Of a stretch of DNA of 64,000 nucleotides, positions 43,901-52,467 are shown in pieces. The notes under the pieces were generated by a model. It was given only the letters and a program-made list of their open reading frames with translations, did no database searches and had not been told where the DNA came from. Source of the stretch: Colwellia psychrerythraea (GTDB lineage: Bacteria; Pseudomonadota; Gammaproteobacteria; Enterobacterales; Alteromonadaceae); NCBI RefSeq assembly GCF_000764225.1, contig NZ_JQED01000042.1, forward strand, positions 124,001-188,000, read 5' to 3'. Positions within the stretch are counted from its first letter, which is position 1. Each line of letters opens with the position of its first letter. The position numbers and the translations under genes were made by a program.

Positions 43901-44672
43901 AATCAGCAGCAACTTCAGCAAGTTTTCCCGATAATATACCAGCATCGTCGGTTTCACCTGAGAATAATGCCGCCATAATGCCCGCATTGATTAAGCCGTA
44001 TTTTAGTTCGTCATTATTATCTTCAGCTGCAACGGCTGCTGCGCTATCTGTTACCGTTGGCTCTAGTAAGGTAATATCACCTGTAATACCAAAAGTATTG
44101 GCTATTTTAGATGATTGTGCTGCAACGGTCGTTGTATTGATACCATCTTCATCGGCTTCAATTAGTTTTGACGCCAAGTGAGTTAAGGCTGAGACGTTTA
44201 TTTTTACTTCTTCATCAGGATTCACTACCGAAATAGCAGCAAGCTTGAAACTAGGATCTGCACTGGTTAAATTGATTTCTTGAGCAAAGGCAACATCACC
44301 ACAACCGGCAGGTGCATCACAGGTCATCTTCGTTGGATTGGCTGGATCTGTACTTGGTGATAATTCAACTTTTATTGGACCCGTGTAATCTAGTACTGTA
44401 AAGGTATAGTTTCCCTCGCCATCAGTGCTAACATTTGCATCTTTCAGCTCCGTATCTGTTAAGGCTACGGGGTTACCATCAACAAATTTATATACAGTTA
44501 CTACGGCATTGGTTAAAACACCTTTAATAGCTTTACCATTTATGGTGGTTTCAGTTACTACAGGTACTTCCTTTTCCGGGCTTGTTTTTATCTCAGCTTC
44601 ATCTGAGCTGCTGCCACAAGCGGCAAGAGTTGAAGTTAGTGCTAAAGCGATTAGCGATTTTTTAAGCTGCAT
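40959..44672 (-). CDS. Very large surface lipoprotein with internal duplication
   Basis: From the Met at 44672 (AAGGA Shine-Dalgarno; lipobox LAAC19) the protein is about 1237 residues. It starts with an Ig-like/carboxypeptidase-regulatory-type domain (ALTDTELKDANVSTDGEGNYTF), then an Ala- and acid-rich helical stretch (about 150-450), then beta-rich domains. Two related blocks of about 230 residues each contain RITPVDNDANGSIDAYN near residue 745 and RITPIDTNGDNIADYLN near 975, with Ca-binding-like DxDxDG pattern; a third such loop (DIDNDGIQ) ends the protein. It is strongly acidic. Function unknown; a surface binding or adhesion role is inferred. Divergent from the sensor-kinase gene. Confidence 0.75.
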   Translation of the reverse strand: MQLKKSLIALALTSTLAACGSSSDEAEIKTSPEKEVPVVTETTINGKAIKGVLTNAVVTVYKFVDGNPVALTDTELKDANVSTDGEGNYTFTVLDYTGPIKVELSPSTDPANPTKMTCDAPAGCGDVAFAQEINLTSADPSFKLAAISVVNPDEEVKINVSALTHLASKLIEADEDGINTTTVAAQSSKIANTFGITGDITLLEPTVTDSAAAVAAEDNNDELKYGLINAGIMAALFSGETDDAGILSGKLAEVAADLVENDGAFLVAQDEDDGFELALAEVLEGAAESAKTAAEQIATDDTLTTTLNLAQLETQLINEQVYQESNVGDDGRAAVVVDVLTEGDAVAKAKAMVEDVRLFSHLFNDTTKEGEGIKKQGDEYVALLEAAGTMVEAEADSFGLLAKLSDALSNISTAYDDGTITKAAAAAGISIAAYIDGATGIVTFEEETAAGGILFNVDATSGSEKAQLNVSAEFSEDKKSITLTINGLVESAGAKFTLNEGSFAKINFDTAASRAALDDDTFEGEIVSGELELALSLAQKATDAVPNPVTFEGMIKTKLLLVEERILNENWEWDDQQQQSTLNYGRPELEGLVLPETLTLSGAFNSLEGDEISATLTVNIDDLATYEAPEFKYIGKEVSDVINFTFSEDLNNIVLTEADKTVDSEQIVETRTFTPGNKVGEWTATNSTVTTSPEEHYWGTGIERKIISKRIPSPSGTAEEATRYTRAYITGEEEISYGAKSIRITPVDNDANGSIDAYNIHRLRISNNIKGTSYGASFDSMMDANGNLLNTDGSQLSWDNAEYLGNYTSIEEFMKYNSYQLIANPLTVDNGAELLAQTITSWWGNSYSLNVEDVGTVTVFFNDEELADIAAGKFTELNPTAYLVEPLIKDAFTITVSADSNTVTVTDESNTRTYSVDYTSPGNFVFDREVRNIDGSTISDKRTYSTHDVGLDVAEVTILRTNNSGYGVYHRFFRITPIDTNGDNIADYLNRSITSGEYINAEGILTDANGVALAEAESYYFADSYAEQNFDYYSPFNPMTVTNALEAYKSWLSNVRASSLYTNIDEIGSVENTLSAEEVAGLTTGSTTVFDGYNTAADSNNSLEDEETFLDINAALTLEAILGDYQVKIQLSGERSALEEGTFDLDMSYRLPEADTQRSFTAHYNTEIEGRLTANNADGVVLVLNEADEDATGTQVLGQILVGPTAIVAATIEDRDGAIFIVYADIDNDGIQEEESL

Positions 44673-44919
44673 TTTACGATCCTTTTTATCCTTTAAAATG
44701 AAAATACATAAGTAATACAAAAGTTAACAGCATTATTATCTTTAAAAATATAAAACACAAAAAAGCGTTAACATCAATGCGAGTCATGGCTTGCGGTTAA
44801 AATATGCAATAAAGAGCAAATCTACACAAAAAAAAGTGTAATTTTAATAGTTACGGTTTGGTGCTTTTTTATGCATAATGGTATTTAGTTGTTGTTAAGA
44901 AAATAAACTGAATAAAAAC

Positions 44920-47900
44920 ATGCGTCTACCGCCTTTTATCTTTGGCTTTTTACTATTTGTTTTTTCACTTAATAGTGTTGCGGTGCAAAGAGATCTTTAT
45001 TTTAATAATTTGTTACTTGAACAAGGTTTAAATCAAGGATCTATCTATAGCTTAGCTAAGGATTCTTTTGGCTTTACTTGGATAGGAACACAAGATGGTT
45101 TACATCGTTTTGATGGTCATACTATTGAGCTAGTCCCGTTGAGTGCAACTTTACTCCCTAAATATCGTTTTATTAGGGATATTAATGCTATTAACCATCT
45201 GCTTTATGTCGCAACAACGGATGGTCTCGTGGTCATTAACCTATTAACAGGGGAAAAAAGTTACCCTGACGTGAATAATAGTGTCATCTACAGTGTCATT
45301 AAAGTTAATGAGCAAGTTTGGCTAGGCAGCGAAACTGGCCTTATTATATTGAATCTTGACCATGAAATTATCGATTATTATGGTCAAAATAATTTAGTCA
45401 ATAAATCATTTTGTCAAATATCAACTGCACCTAAGCGTTGCAGTAGTGAGATTCGTACATTAGTTTTTGATCCAATTAAACAAACCGTTTGGATTGGTAG
45501 TAATACGGGGCTGTTTGAGTTTAACCTTGAAGCGAAACTCTCTCATTCTGCTATGGAGCTAGAGGAGTACCTTACATACCACCAAGTTGATGCAAATTAC
45601 TTGGCAGGCAATGCAATACGAAAATTATTTATAGATAGCTATCATAAACTATGGATAGCATCTTATTATGGTGTGCATTATCTCGCCCTCGGAAACCTCA
45701 AGTATCAAGAAGGAATCAAGCATAGTTATCACAACAAAAACACCCCAAGCACATTAGCGAGTAACAGAGTTCTGGCTATTGCTCAAGATGGTAATGGGGA
45801 TATTTTAGTTGGAACCCGTAATGGTTTAAGTCGTCATAAAAACTCATTAGATGATACAAATATCAATTTCACTACCGGATGGCAAAACTATCATTCTCAT
45901 AATACCAGCGCACATAGTTTAGCAGACAATTGGATTCGTAGTTTATTGACTGATGGTGAAGGTCGTATATGGGTAGGGACTAATAAGGGATTGTCGGTAA
46001 CTAATGTTCAAAGGGAAAGGGCAGCTATTTATCGAGCTGCAAAAAATAATGTTTTCAATAACTATATTTTAAGTTTTACAGAAGAGTCAGATGATAAGTA
46101 TTGGGTTGGAACACAAGAAGGTTTATACCTTTTTGATAATAAAATTGCTTATGCTTTTCCTGAATTACAGAGCGATAGCATTTACGATACTTTGATTACT
46201 TCTAATTATATTTGGGCTGCAACACGTAGTGGTTTATATAAAATAAGCATCAAAAATCAAGAGGTAATTGAACGATACGGTAGCGAAAACTCCCCAATTG
46301 GTGATGCTTTCATTTATAAAATACTCCGTATTGGCGGGAGTATTTGGCTTGGCACTACGGCCGGGTTGCACCAGTTAAATTTGGAGAGTAACCAGTGGAA
46401 CAGTTGGTATAAAAAAGATGGTTTGGCTGACTCTGAAATTTATACCTTATATTCACACCGTAATAAGCTATGGATAGGGACCGCGAAAGGGCTCAGTGTT
46501 TTAGATCTGCACCTAAATAGTTTTAAAAATTACTCTGAACAAAACTCAGGTTTAGAATCTCATTGGGTTTTTAATATACATCATTTAAAGGGTAACCGTT
46601 TTTTAATTGCTAGTGATGGTGGTGTTTACGAGTTTAATGCTACAGATGAAAGTTTTGATTATATTGGCATTACACAAGGCAATGCCTATGGTTTAACACA
46701 AGACGATCAAGGCTATTTTTGGGTCACTTCCAATAACGGTTTATATCGTTACGATGCATTTACAAGGGAGTATGTAAAACTTGTTGAAAGTCATGGCTTT
46801 GCTAGTAATGAGTATAATCTAAATGCAAGTTTAAAAAACAAGCAAGGTGAATTGCTGTTAGGTACTGTTAATGGTTTTGTTATATTTAAGCCAGAAGACT
46901 TTAGTCAAACTAAAAATTCAATAAAACCTCGACTAGTGTCTAGTATGCTTATTGACAATAAACATTACTCATTATGGGATAAGGTCCCTGTAACTAATGA
47001 ACACGCTATTTTTCTTGCGAAAGAATTATCCCTTGGCTGGCATGATGACAAAATTACTCTTCAGTTAAATAACCCATACTTTGCTATAGCTACACCGATA
47101 CAAAGTACTAACATTCAGACAAATATCAACTTAAGTAATGTACAAAGTGGCTCATATTTCATTCCTTTATCATTAAAAAGCAATAACTCTCTTAAAATTA
47201 CAAAGCAACCACATCCACTATTGAGTTGGTGGGCACTGGTGGGGTATGTTGCTTTGTTCTCTGTTGTGCTCACTTTTTTAGTTCGCTATAGACTCATACA
47301 TAAGTTTAATAAAGAGTTGCTGACAAACCATGAAATAATTGCGAAGCAGAAAAATGAAATAGAAAATCATATGCTGTTTAAGCAAAATTTATATCTTCAA
47401 ATTCAACACAGTTTTAAATCACCTGTATTTGCTTGCCGCGGTTTATCAAAACAAATAGATACAGTGCTAACAAGCAATAATGATATTGATAAAGCGACCA
47501 TCGAGCGAAAAAATAGCAAATTATATAAAGCACTAAATGAAATTTCAGATCTTATTGATGAATTTATTGTATTAACTCAAAAACAACCTGTGGTAAAAGT
47601 TAAGTCTAAACAGTATATATTAGCGACATTAGTCAAAATTAATGCGTTGATGATAGAGTTAGCAATGTCTAAAAATGTGTCACTAAACTTTATCGAAGAT
47701 AAGAGTATCACTGAGCTCGATCATATTTTTGCCTGTGAAAAGTGCTTATATTTAATTTTAGAAAATGTACTTTCAAATGCAATCAAGTTCTCTCAACATG
47801 ATGGTCGTGTAAAGGTTTTAACTAGTAAGGTATCAGGTAATTTAGTCATCGAAATCAGCGATAATGGCTGTGGTTTTTCTAATAAAGATTTGAGCAATAT

Positions 47901-48078
47901 TTTTACCTTATATTATCGTGGCGAGAACAGTGAACAATACACTGGCACTGGTGTAGGGTTAACTACAACTAAGCAGCTTATAGATGAACTCAACGGTGAA
48001 ATTTGTTTTGAAAAAAATAGCCCTTGTGGCACTATAGTAAGAATAGAGATTCCTTTAGCAGAACAAAATGGACTTTGA
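44920..48078 (+). CDS. Beta-propeller (Reg_prop) sensor histidine kinase
   Basis: The 1052-residue protein has a signal sequence, about 14 repeats of the Reg_prop type (for example FTWIGTQDGLHRFDGH and IWVGTNKGLSV) forming two propellers, one membrane helix (about 770-790), a kinase dimerisation region with His830 (QHSFKSP) and an ATPase domain with N box ENVLSNAIKF (948), G1 DNGCGF (981) and G2 TGTGVGL (1008). The Y_Y_Y domain that normally links propeller to membrane is short and degraded. It senses a periplasmic ligand and overlaps its AraC-type regulator gene by 11 bases. Confidence 0.9.
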   Translation: MRLPPFIFGFLLFVFSLNSVAVQRDLYFNNLLLEQGLNQGSIYSLAKDSFGFTWIGTQDGLHRFDGHTIELVPLSATLLPKYRFIRDINAINHLLYVATTDGLVVINLLTGEKSYPDVNNSVIYSVIKVNEQVWLGSETGLIILNLDHEIIDYYGQNNLVNKSFCQISTAPKRCSSEIRTLVFDPIKQTVWIGSNTGLFEFNLEAKLSHSAMELEEYLTYHQVDANYLAGNAIRKLFIDSYHKLWIASYYGVHYLALGNLKYQEGIKHSYHNKNTPSTLASNRVLAIAQDGNGDILVGTRNGLSRHKNSLDDTNINFTTGWQNYHSHNTSAHSLADNWIRSLLTDGEGRIWVGTNKGLSVTNVQRERAAIYRAAKNNVFNNYILSFTEESDDKYWVGTQEGLYLFDNKIAYAFPELQSDSIYDTLITSNYIWAATRSGLYKISIKNQEVIERYGSENSPIGDAFIYKILRIGGSIWLGTTAGLHQLNLESNQWNSWYKKDGLADSEIYTLYSHRNKLWIGTAKGLSVLDLHLNSFKNYSEQNSGLESHWVFNIHHLKGNRFLIASDGGVYEFNATDESFDYIGITQGNAYGLTQDDQGYFWVTSNNGLYRYDAFTREYVKLVESHGFASNEYNLNASLKNKQGELLLGTVNGFVIFKPEDFSQTKNSIKPRLVSSMLIDNKHYSLWDKVPVTNEHAIFLAKELSLGWHDDKITLQLNNPYFAIATPIQSTNIQTNINLSNVQSGSYFIPLSLKSNNSLKITKQPHPLLSWWALVGYVALFSVVLTFLVRYRLIHKFNKELLTNHEIIAKQKNEIENHMLFKQNLYLQIQHSFKSPVFACRGLSKQIDTVLTSNNDIDKATIERKNSKLYKALNEISDLIDEFIVLTQKQPVVKVKSKQYILATLVKINALMIELAMSKNVSLNFIEDKSITELDHIFACEKCLYLILENVLSNAIKFSQHDGRVKVLTSKVSGNLVIEISDNGCGFSNKDLSNIFTLYYRGENSEQYTGTGVGLTTTKQLIDELNGEICFEKNSPCGTIVRIEIPLAEQNGL

Positions 48079-48874
48079 TAAATTTTTTACTGAATTTGAA
48101 GTAAACCAAGCTAAAAGTCACACTGTATTAATAGTTGATGACAACCATGCAATGACAGATTATTTATCTGAATTTTGTTTTGATCACAAAATAGATTGTC
48201 ACCCATTTAATAACCCCTTAGAAGCACTAAAAAGTTTTGCCGCAATTAAGCCCAGCCTTATAATTGTCGATTGGTTAATGCAGCCTATGGACGGTTTAAC
48301 TTTTATTAACCAAGTCCGCAAAAAATATGATCAACATGTTCCTATTTTATTTATGACTGGGTCTGCACAACCATCTACTCAAATAAAGGCGTTAAAAAAT
48401 GCCACCTGCTTTATTGAAAAGAGTAATGAAAATAATGAATTACTTGAAATGCAAATTAAAGCTTTGCTAAATCTTAAATCATTAAATAGCCCAAATACTG
48501 CACAAAGGACAATCATTAACAGTTTGAATTTAAGTTCAAGTGAATTACATTTATTTAACTCATGGCACGAGGCAATAAATAAATATATAAAAACTGATTA
48601 CTCACTTGCAGATATTATTAACTATATGCAACAAAGTCAGAGTAAGGTTAAAAACCTGATAAGTCGATATTTCAACGTAACCCCGCAAGAATACGTTATT
48701 AGTTTTCGGCTCTATAAAGCAGAACAGCTTCTTATATTAGGTGAGCCTATTCAGCATGTTGCAGAACAATTTGGTTACTCAAATTCAGGAAACTTTTCTA
48801 ATTCATTTAAAGCTAAATACGGCTTGCCTCCTTTGCAATATATCAAAAGTAAGCGCTTAGTTGCTGCTGACTAA
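48068..48874 (+). CDS. AraC-type response regulator (partner of the propeller kinase)
   Basis: The 268-residue protein has a receiver domain with phospho-acceptor Asp68 (IIVDWLM), Thr97 (FMTGSA) and Lys118 (FIEKS), then an AraC DNA-binding domain with two helix-turn-helix motifs; the second is the clearest (VAEQFGYSNSGNFSNSFKAKYG). It starts inside the kinase gene (11-base overlap), so kinase and regulator are made together. In the related hybrid systems of Bacteroidetes all parts are one protein. Likely targets are the divergent lipoprotein gene and other surface genes; this is inference. Confidence 0.92.
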   Translation: MDFDKFFTEFEVNQAKSHTVLIVDDNHAMTDYLSEFCFDHKIDCHPFNNPLEALKSFAAIKPSLIIVDWLMQPMDGLTFINQVRKKYDQHVPILFMTGSAQPSTQIKALKNATCFIEKSNENNELLEMQIKALLNLKSLNSPNTAQRTIINSLNLSSSELHLFNSWHEAINKYIKTDYSLADIINYMQQSQSKVKNLISRYFNVTPQEYVISFRLYKAEQLLILGEPIQHVAEQFGYSNSGNFSNSFKAKYGLPPLQYIKSKRLVAAD

Positions 48875-49034
48875 TATTATGCAGTACAGTGCAAATCGAT
48901 ATGGCAGTATAGCTTGTAAACATATAGCGCCATTTTTAGCTTCGTTCCTGCTCGATTCTTAGCAATGAAGTTTACTTCGATATTGTTCATTGGCATTATA
49001 GTTTATCTCCCTAAACGTTTATTCAAGGCATGTC

Positions 49035-50210
49035 ATGAAGTTAGGTCGCGTATTATTTCTTTGTACCCTATTTACCAGCTCAATTAGTTTTTATTCCAAA
49101 GCAAAACTCCCGTTAAGCATCGAAGAGCAGCGCGTGATTAAAGCTCAAGAAGCCATGCCGGGAGTAAATGATCATTTTGATTGGTCTGCTTTTAAAAATA
49201 ACTGGGCGCATAAAAATACTTTCATTTTAGCTAAACAATCATTATCGTTGCTGGGTGAGCAATTATGGCAATACAGTAAAGAACAAGCGAAGAATGGCCA
49301 GGTTGTCGATGATAGGCCTCTGTACTGGACCAGATTAGCTATTATTTCATTTGTTAAAACTTCCGCAAATATTTATTCTCAAAGTGAATTGACTGCTTTA
49401 GTGGAGACCTTTGAGAGTACATCTCGTGGTCGAGATGATTTAGCTTACACTCAAGCAACAGATAAACGTATTCTGCTAACCGGTTTTGACCCCTTTTTAC
49501 TTGATAGAAACATTAAGCAATCTAACCCTTCGGGTTTAGCGGCGTTATTACTTGATGGTGTTGTTATCAAATACACCAAGGGCGGAAAAGTTATAACAGC
49601 TGAAATTAATACCGCCATGATACCGGTACGTTATGATGATTTTGATCAAGGTGAAGTTGAAAGCTTATTAGCACCTTTTTATGCGTTAAATAATGTTGAT
49701 TTAATTGCGACTATTTCAATGGGGCGAAGTGACTTTGACTTGGAACACTTTCCTGGCTTAAGACGTAGTGCAACAGCACCAGATAACGTCAACGTCTATA
49801 CGGGCGCTAATAAAAAGAACCCTTTAATACCAAGTTTGCTTGAGTCGCCGCTTAAAGGTGATGAATTTGTGCTCTTTAGTTTACCTTATCAAGCAATGAT
49901 GAAAGCCAAAGGCCCTTACAAAATTAATGATAACCGTGGGATAACAATACTTGAAGATGGTGCAGCAAAAGATATTACTGCAAATAGCTTAACAGAGCTT
50001 GTTGATAAAATTGCGGTACAAGGTGGCGGCGGAGGTTACTTATCAAATGAAATCTCTTATAGAAGCATTGCCTTACGTAATAAATTAGGTTCAACAATTC
50101 CTACAGGTCATATTCATACGCCTCGAATTAGCAGTTTTGACAATACCACTAACCAAGCAATCATAGCCCAAATTGAAGCCATGTTGATTCAAGCTTTAGC
50201 AGAAATATAA
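49035..50210 (+). CDS. Exported pyroglutamyl-peptidase-like protein with Ser in place of the catalytic Cys
   Basis: The 391-residue protein has an N-terminal signal-like helix (cleavage near YSKA-KLP) and a region related to C15 pyroglutamyl peptidase I: RILLTGFDPF matches the VLLTGFEPF strand, and GGGGYLSNEISY matches the GTYLCN motif. The nucleophile position is Ser337 (YLSN) instead of Cys. His361 (GHIHTP) lies exactly 24 residues later, the same spacing as Cys144-His168 in the family. A candidate Glu237 is present. The protein is far longer than the usual 215 residues. It heads a likely operon with two PepSY proteins. Confidence 0.7.
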   Translation: MKLGRVLFLCTLFTSSISFYSKAKLPLSIEEQRVIKAQEAMPGVNDHFDWSAFKNNWAHKNTFILAKQSLSLLGEQLWQYSKEQAKNGQVVDDRPLYWTRLAIISFVKTSANIYSQSELTALVETFESTSRGRDDLAYTQATDKRILLTGFDPFLLDRNIKQSNPSGLAALLLDGVVIKYTKGGKVITAEINTAMIPVRYDDFDQGEVESLLAPFYALNNVDLIATISMGRSDFDLEHFPGLRRSATAPDNVNVYTGANKKNPLIPSLLESPLKGDEFVLFSLPYQAMMKAKGPYKINDNRGITILEDGAAKDITANSLTELVDKIAVQGGGGGYLSNEISYRSIALRNKLGSTIPTGHIHTPRISSFDNTTNQAIIAQIEAMLIQALAEI

Positions 50211-50223
50211 AGGAATATGGCTC

Positions 50224-50973
50224 GTGTCACTACATAGGAAGAGTAGAAAATATCACAAATGGTTGATGTTATTTGTTGGTGTACAATTGTTAATTTGGTC
50301 TATCACGGGAGCTTATATGGTGGTGATGGATATTCATTATATTCATGGCGATTCATTAGTTTCGACTAAGCAAAAAGCAATCGCTGTTGGTGATGTTAAG
50401 TATTCCTTAAGACAGTTATTGGCTGATCATAATGAAGCGGTAAATGTTAAGCTTGGTATGTTGTTAAACCAAACGGTTTACCGTTTTAATGAGGGCGATC
50501 ATAAGGTTATTGTTTCAGCTTTTGATGGTCGTCAACTATCCCCTATTGACAAAACATTAGCGATATCGATTGCCCAAGATAAGTATGCAAATACGAATGC
50601 TTTGGTAGGGCATGTTCAGCTGATTACGACTAACCCACCTAGAGAATTGAGTGGTCGTTATTTACCCGCGTGGCGTGTTGATTTTGATGACTTTGCGAGT
50701 CCTAGTTTTTATATCAGTGCTAACTCAGGGCAACTGGTTACCAAACGTCATAGTTATTGGCGAATCTTTGATTGGATGTTTGCTTTTCATGTAATGGATT
50801 ATGTCGACGAAGCGGCTGGTAATAAGCTATTGCTGGTTTTCACTGCTCTCGCCTTTATCGCTAGTATATTCGGTTTAGTATTAACTTACTTTCGTCTTAT
50901 GCCTCAGCAGAATAAAAAAAATGACTACTTTGATAAGAAGTTGAATAAGGGCTTTACCAATGAAGAAACGTAG
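50224..50973 (+). CDS. PepSY-domain membrane protein, first tandem copy
   Basis: The 249-residue protein starts with GTG behind an AAGGA Shine-Dalgarno, 13 bases after the previous stop. It has an N-terminal membrane helix preceded by KYHKWLMLFVGVQLLIWSITG, an extracytoplasmic region of PepSY type with WRVDFDD, and a C-terminal membrane helix after AFHVMDYVD. PepSY_TM proteins are linked to metal reduction, thiol or peptidase control in various settings; the role here is unknown. It resembles the next gene closely in layout. Confidence 0.75.
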   Translation: MSLHRKSRKYHKWLMLFVGVQLLIWSITGAYMVVMDIHYIHGDSLVSTKQKAIAVGDVKYSLRQLLADHNEAVNVKLGMLLNQTVYRFNEGDHKVIVSAFDGRQLSPIDKTLAISIAQDKYANTNALVGHVQLITTNPPRELSGRYLPAWRVDFDDFASPSFYISANSGQLVTKRHSYWRIFDWMFAFHVMDYVDEAAGNKLLLVFTALAFIASIFGLVLTYFRLMPQQNKKNDYFDKKLNKGFTNEET

Positions 50974-51730
50974 CCCCTTGAAGTCTTCCTTTATTAAGTT
51001 ATCGACGGTTAAAAAGCTCCATAAATGGTTATCAATTTTGGTTTTTATTCAGCTACTCATCTGGCTGGGGACTGGATTATTTTTTAATTTGATGGATCAC
51101 GATAAAGCACGTGGAAATCAAAATAAAAAAATAAGTACTCTCCAAAAGGTTGAGCACACTCGATTAATGAACCTTGATATCGCCTTGAAGAACATCAATA
51201 AACCTGTGACTGAGGTTGCCTTGATACAGCGATTAGGTAAACCTTATTATTTATTAACTCATGAAAAAGGTTTATATAGCCATTTTAAAAGTGATTTCAG
51301 TCTAATTGATGCTTATGCTGGCGATACCTTTATTATCGATGATGGCATTGCTAGTGAATTGGCACAAGCAAGTTATAAGGGCAATGGAGAAATCAGTGGG
51401 GTAGCAAAGGTTAAGCCACCCATTAAGGATGTGCTCAAAGAAAGAAATACAGCATGGCAGGTTAATTTTTCAGATGAACTAAATACTAGTGTTTATATCG
51501 ATGCTAGCTCTGGTCGTTTAATTGGACACAGTAATGATGATAAACGCTTTGTTGACCTATTTTTTATGTTGCACTTCATGGATTACCCTTTTCTAGGTCA
51601 AGGGTCTGTGGGGGGCTTCAATAATGGCCAAATTATTTTCTTTGCTTTATTGACGTTAGTTTTTTGTTTAACAGGTTTTATTTGGGTAATTGAGCTATTA
51701 AGAAAGGGCCGATATAGGTTAGGGAGTTAA
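50960..51730 (+). CDS. PepSY-domain membrane protein, second tandem copy
   Basis: The 256-residue protein starts with ATG inside the end of the previous gene (14-base overlap). It repeats that gene's plan: LHKWLSILVFIQLLIW before helix 1, a central domain with WQVNFSDELN, LHFMDYP and a final helix. The two copies are clearly related but divergent, so an old duplication. Together with the Pcp-like protein the set forms one operon of exported and membrane proteins. Possibly the pair makes a heterodimer; no direct evidence. Confidence 0.75.
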   Translation: MKKRSPLKSSFIKLSTVKKLHKWLSILVFIQLLIWLGTGLFFNLMDHDKARGNQNKKISTLQKVEHTRLMNLDIALKNINKPVTEVALIQRLGKPYYLLTHEKGLYSHFKSDFSLIDAYAGDTFIIDDGIASELAQASYKGNGEISGVAKVKPPIKDVLKERNTAWQVNFSDELNTSVYIDASSGRLIGHSNDDKRFVDLFFMLHFMDYPFLGQGSVGGFNNGQIIFFALLTLVFCLTGFIWVIELLRKGRYRLGS

Positions 51731-51777
51731 TAGCTAACAGGGTATTGAGTTTTTGGATTTACTTAAACGACAGATAC

Positions 51778-51819
51778 AAAAAAGCGAAGGACGAGTTAAA
51801 CTCATACTTCGCTCTTTTA
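51778..51819 (-). terminator. Terminator of the cold-shock gene
   Basis: On the minus strand, a stem of AAAGAGCGAAG with CTTCGCTTTTTT encloses a second small palindrome (GAGTTTAACTC), followed by a run of T residues. It lies about 20 bases after the csp stop. Confidence 0.8.
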
Positions 51820-51839
51820 GCTTAGCTTATAAGGTAAAC

Positions 51840-52049
51840 TTATACAGCTAGAACGTTTTCTGCTTCAGGGCCTTTTTGACCTTGTTTAACAGTGAACGTT
51901 ACCGCTTGACCGTCAGCTAGAGTACGGAAACCGTCTCCAGAGATAGCGCTGAAGTGTACAAACACGTCAGGACCATTTTCTTGTTCTATAAAACCGAAAC
52001 CTTTAGTTTCGTTGAAAAATTTAACTTTACCAGTAACTGTATCAGACAT
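51840..52049 (-). CDS. Cold-shock protein, CspA family
   Basis: The 69-residue protein is one cold-shock domain with both RNA-binding motifs intact: GKVKFFNETKGFGFIE (RNP1 KGFGFI) and DVFVHFSAI (RNP2 VFVHF). It binds single-stranded RNA and DNA and acts as RNA chaperone. The long gap upstream (52050-52524) would give a long 5' leader, as in cold-inducible csp genes, though no cold-box was recognised. Which CspA paralogue it is cannot be told from one gene. Confidence 0.95.
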   Translation of the reverse strand: MSDTVTGKVKFFNETKGFGFIEQENGPDVFVHFSAISGDGFRTLADGQAVTFTVKQGQKGPEAENVLAV

Positions 52050-52467
52050 ACTAACATTTTCCCGTAGTCATAAAATAATAATGTGGCTCTACTCCAGTAT
52101 GGATAGAAACCGTTTTCACCCGAGTAAATGCCCTCTACCAAAAAGTACAGGAAGAGGAAGGAAACAAACCATATTCGACACAATCATTGCTTCAAACAAT
52201 AGTTTGCATTGTTTAAATCCGTCTGTGTAGAATAATCAAGTATATCTGAACACTATAAAGTGCATCAGATAGATAACCTACAACAAAAGTCAGTATAAAC
52301 CTTCATCTGCAACGCAAGAACTCAACGCAAAAGTAGTCTAGCATAGTTATTTTTAATTTGCTTTATAAAAAATTAGATTAGTTCAAGTTTTCTTTAATTA
52401 AATGAGAGTAGCTATCAAAGCCAGTGTTTATAACAACATAAGGTAGGTTTTAGAGGGGGGATAAATA
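52050..52467. promoter_or_regulatory. Long 5' leader and promoter region of the cold-shock gene
   Basis: This gap of more than 400 bases separates the csp gene from valS on the same strand and should hold the csp promoter and leader. The leader-side sequence is U-rich on the minus strand with several short inverted repeats, but I recognise no defined element. A Shine-Dalgarno-like ACGGGAAA precedes the ATG. Confidence 0.4.

Noticed and set aside
43978..44715. Several Ser/Ala-rich plus-strand frames opposite the giant lipoprotein gene
   Set aside because: They mirror the Ala- and acid-rich coding of the minus strand and have no ribosome-binding sites.
51986..52183. A 65-codon minus-strand frame overlapping the csp gene and its leader
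   Set aside because: It overlaps the clear cold-shock gene in another frame and matches nothing recognisable.
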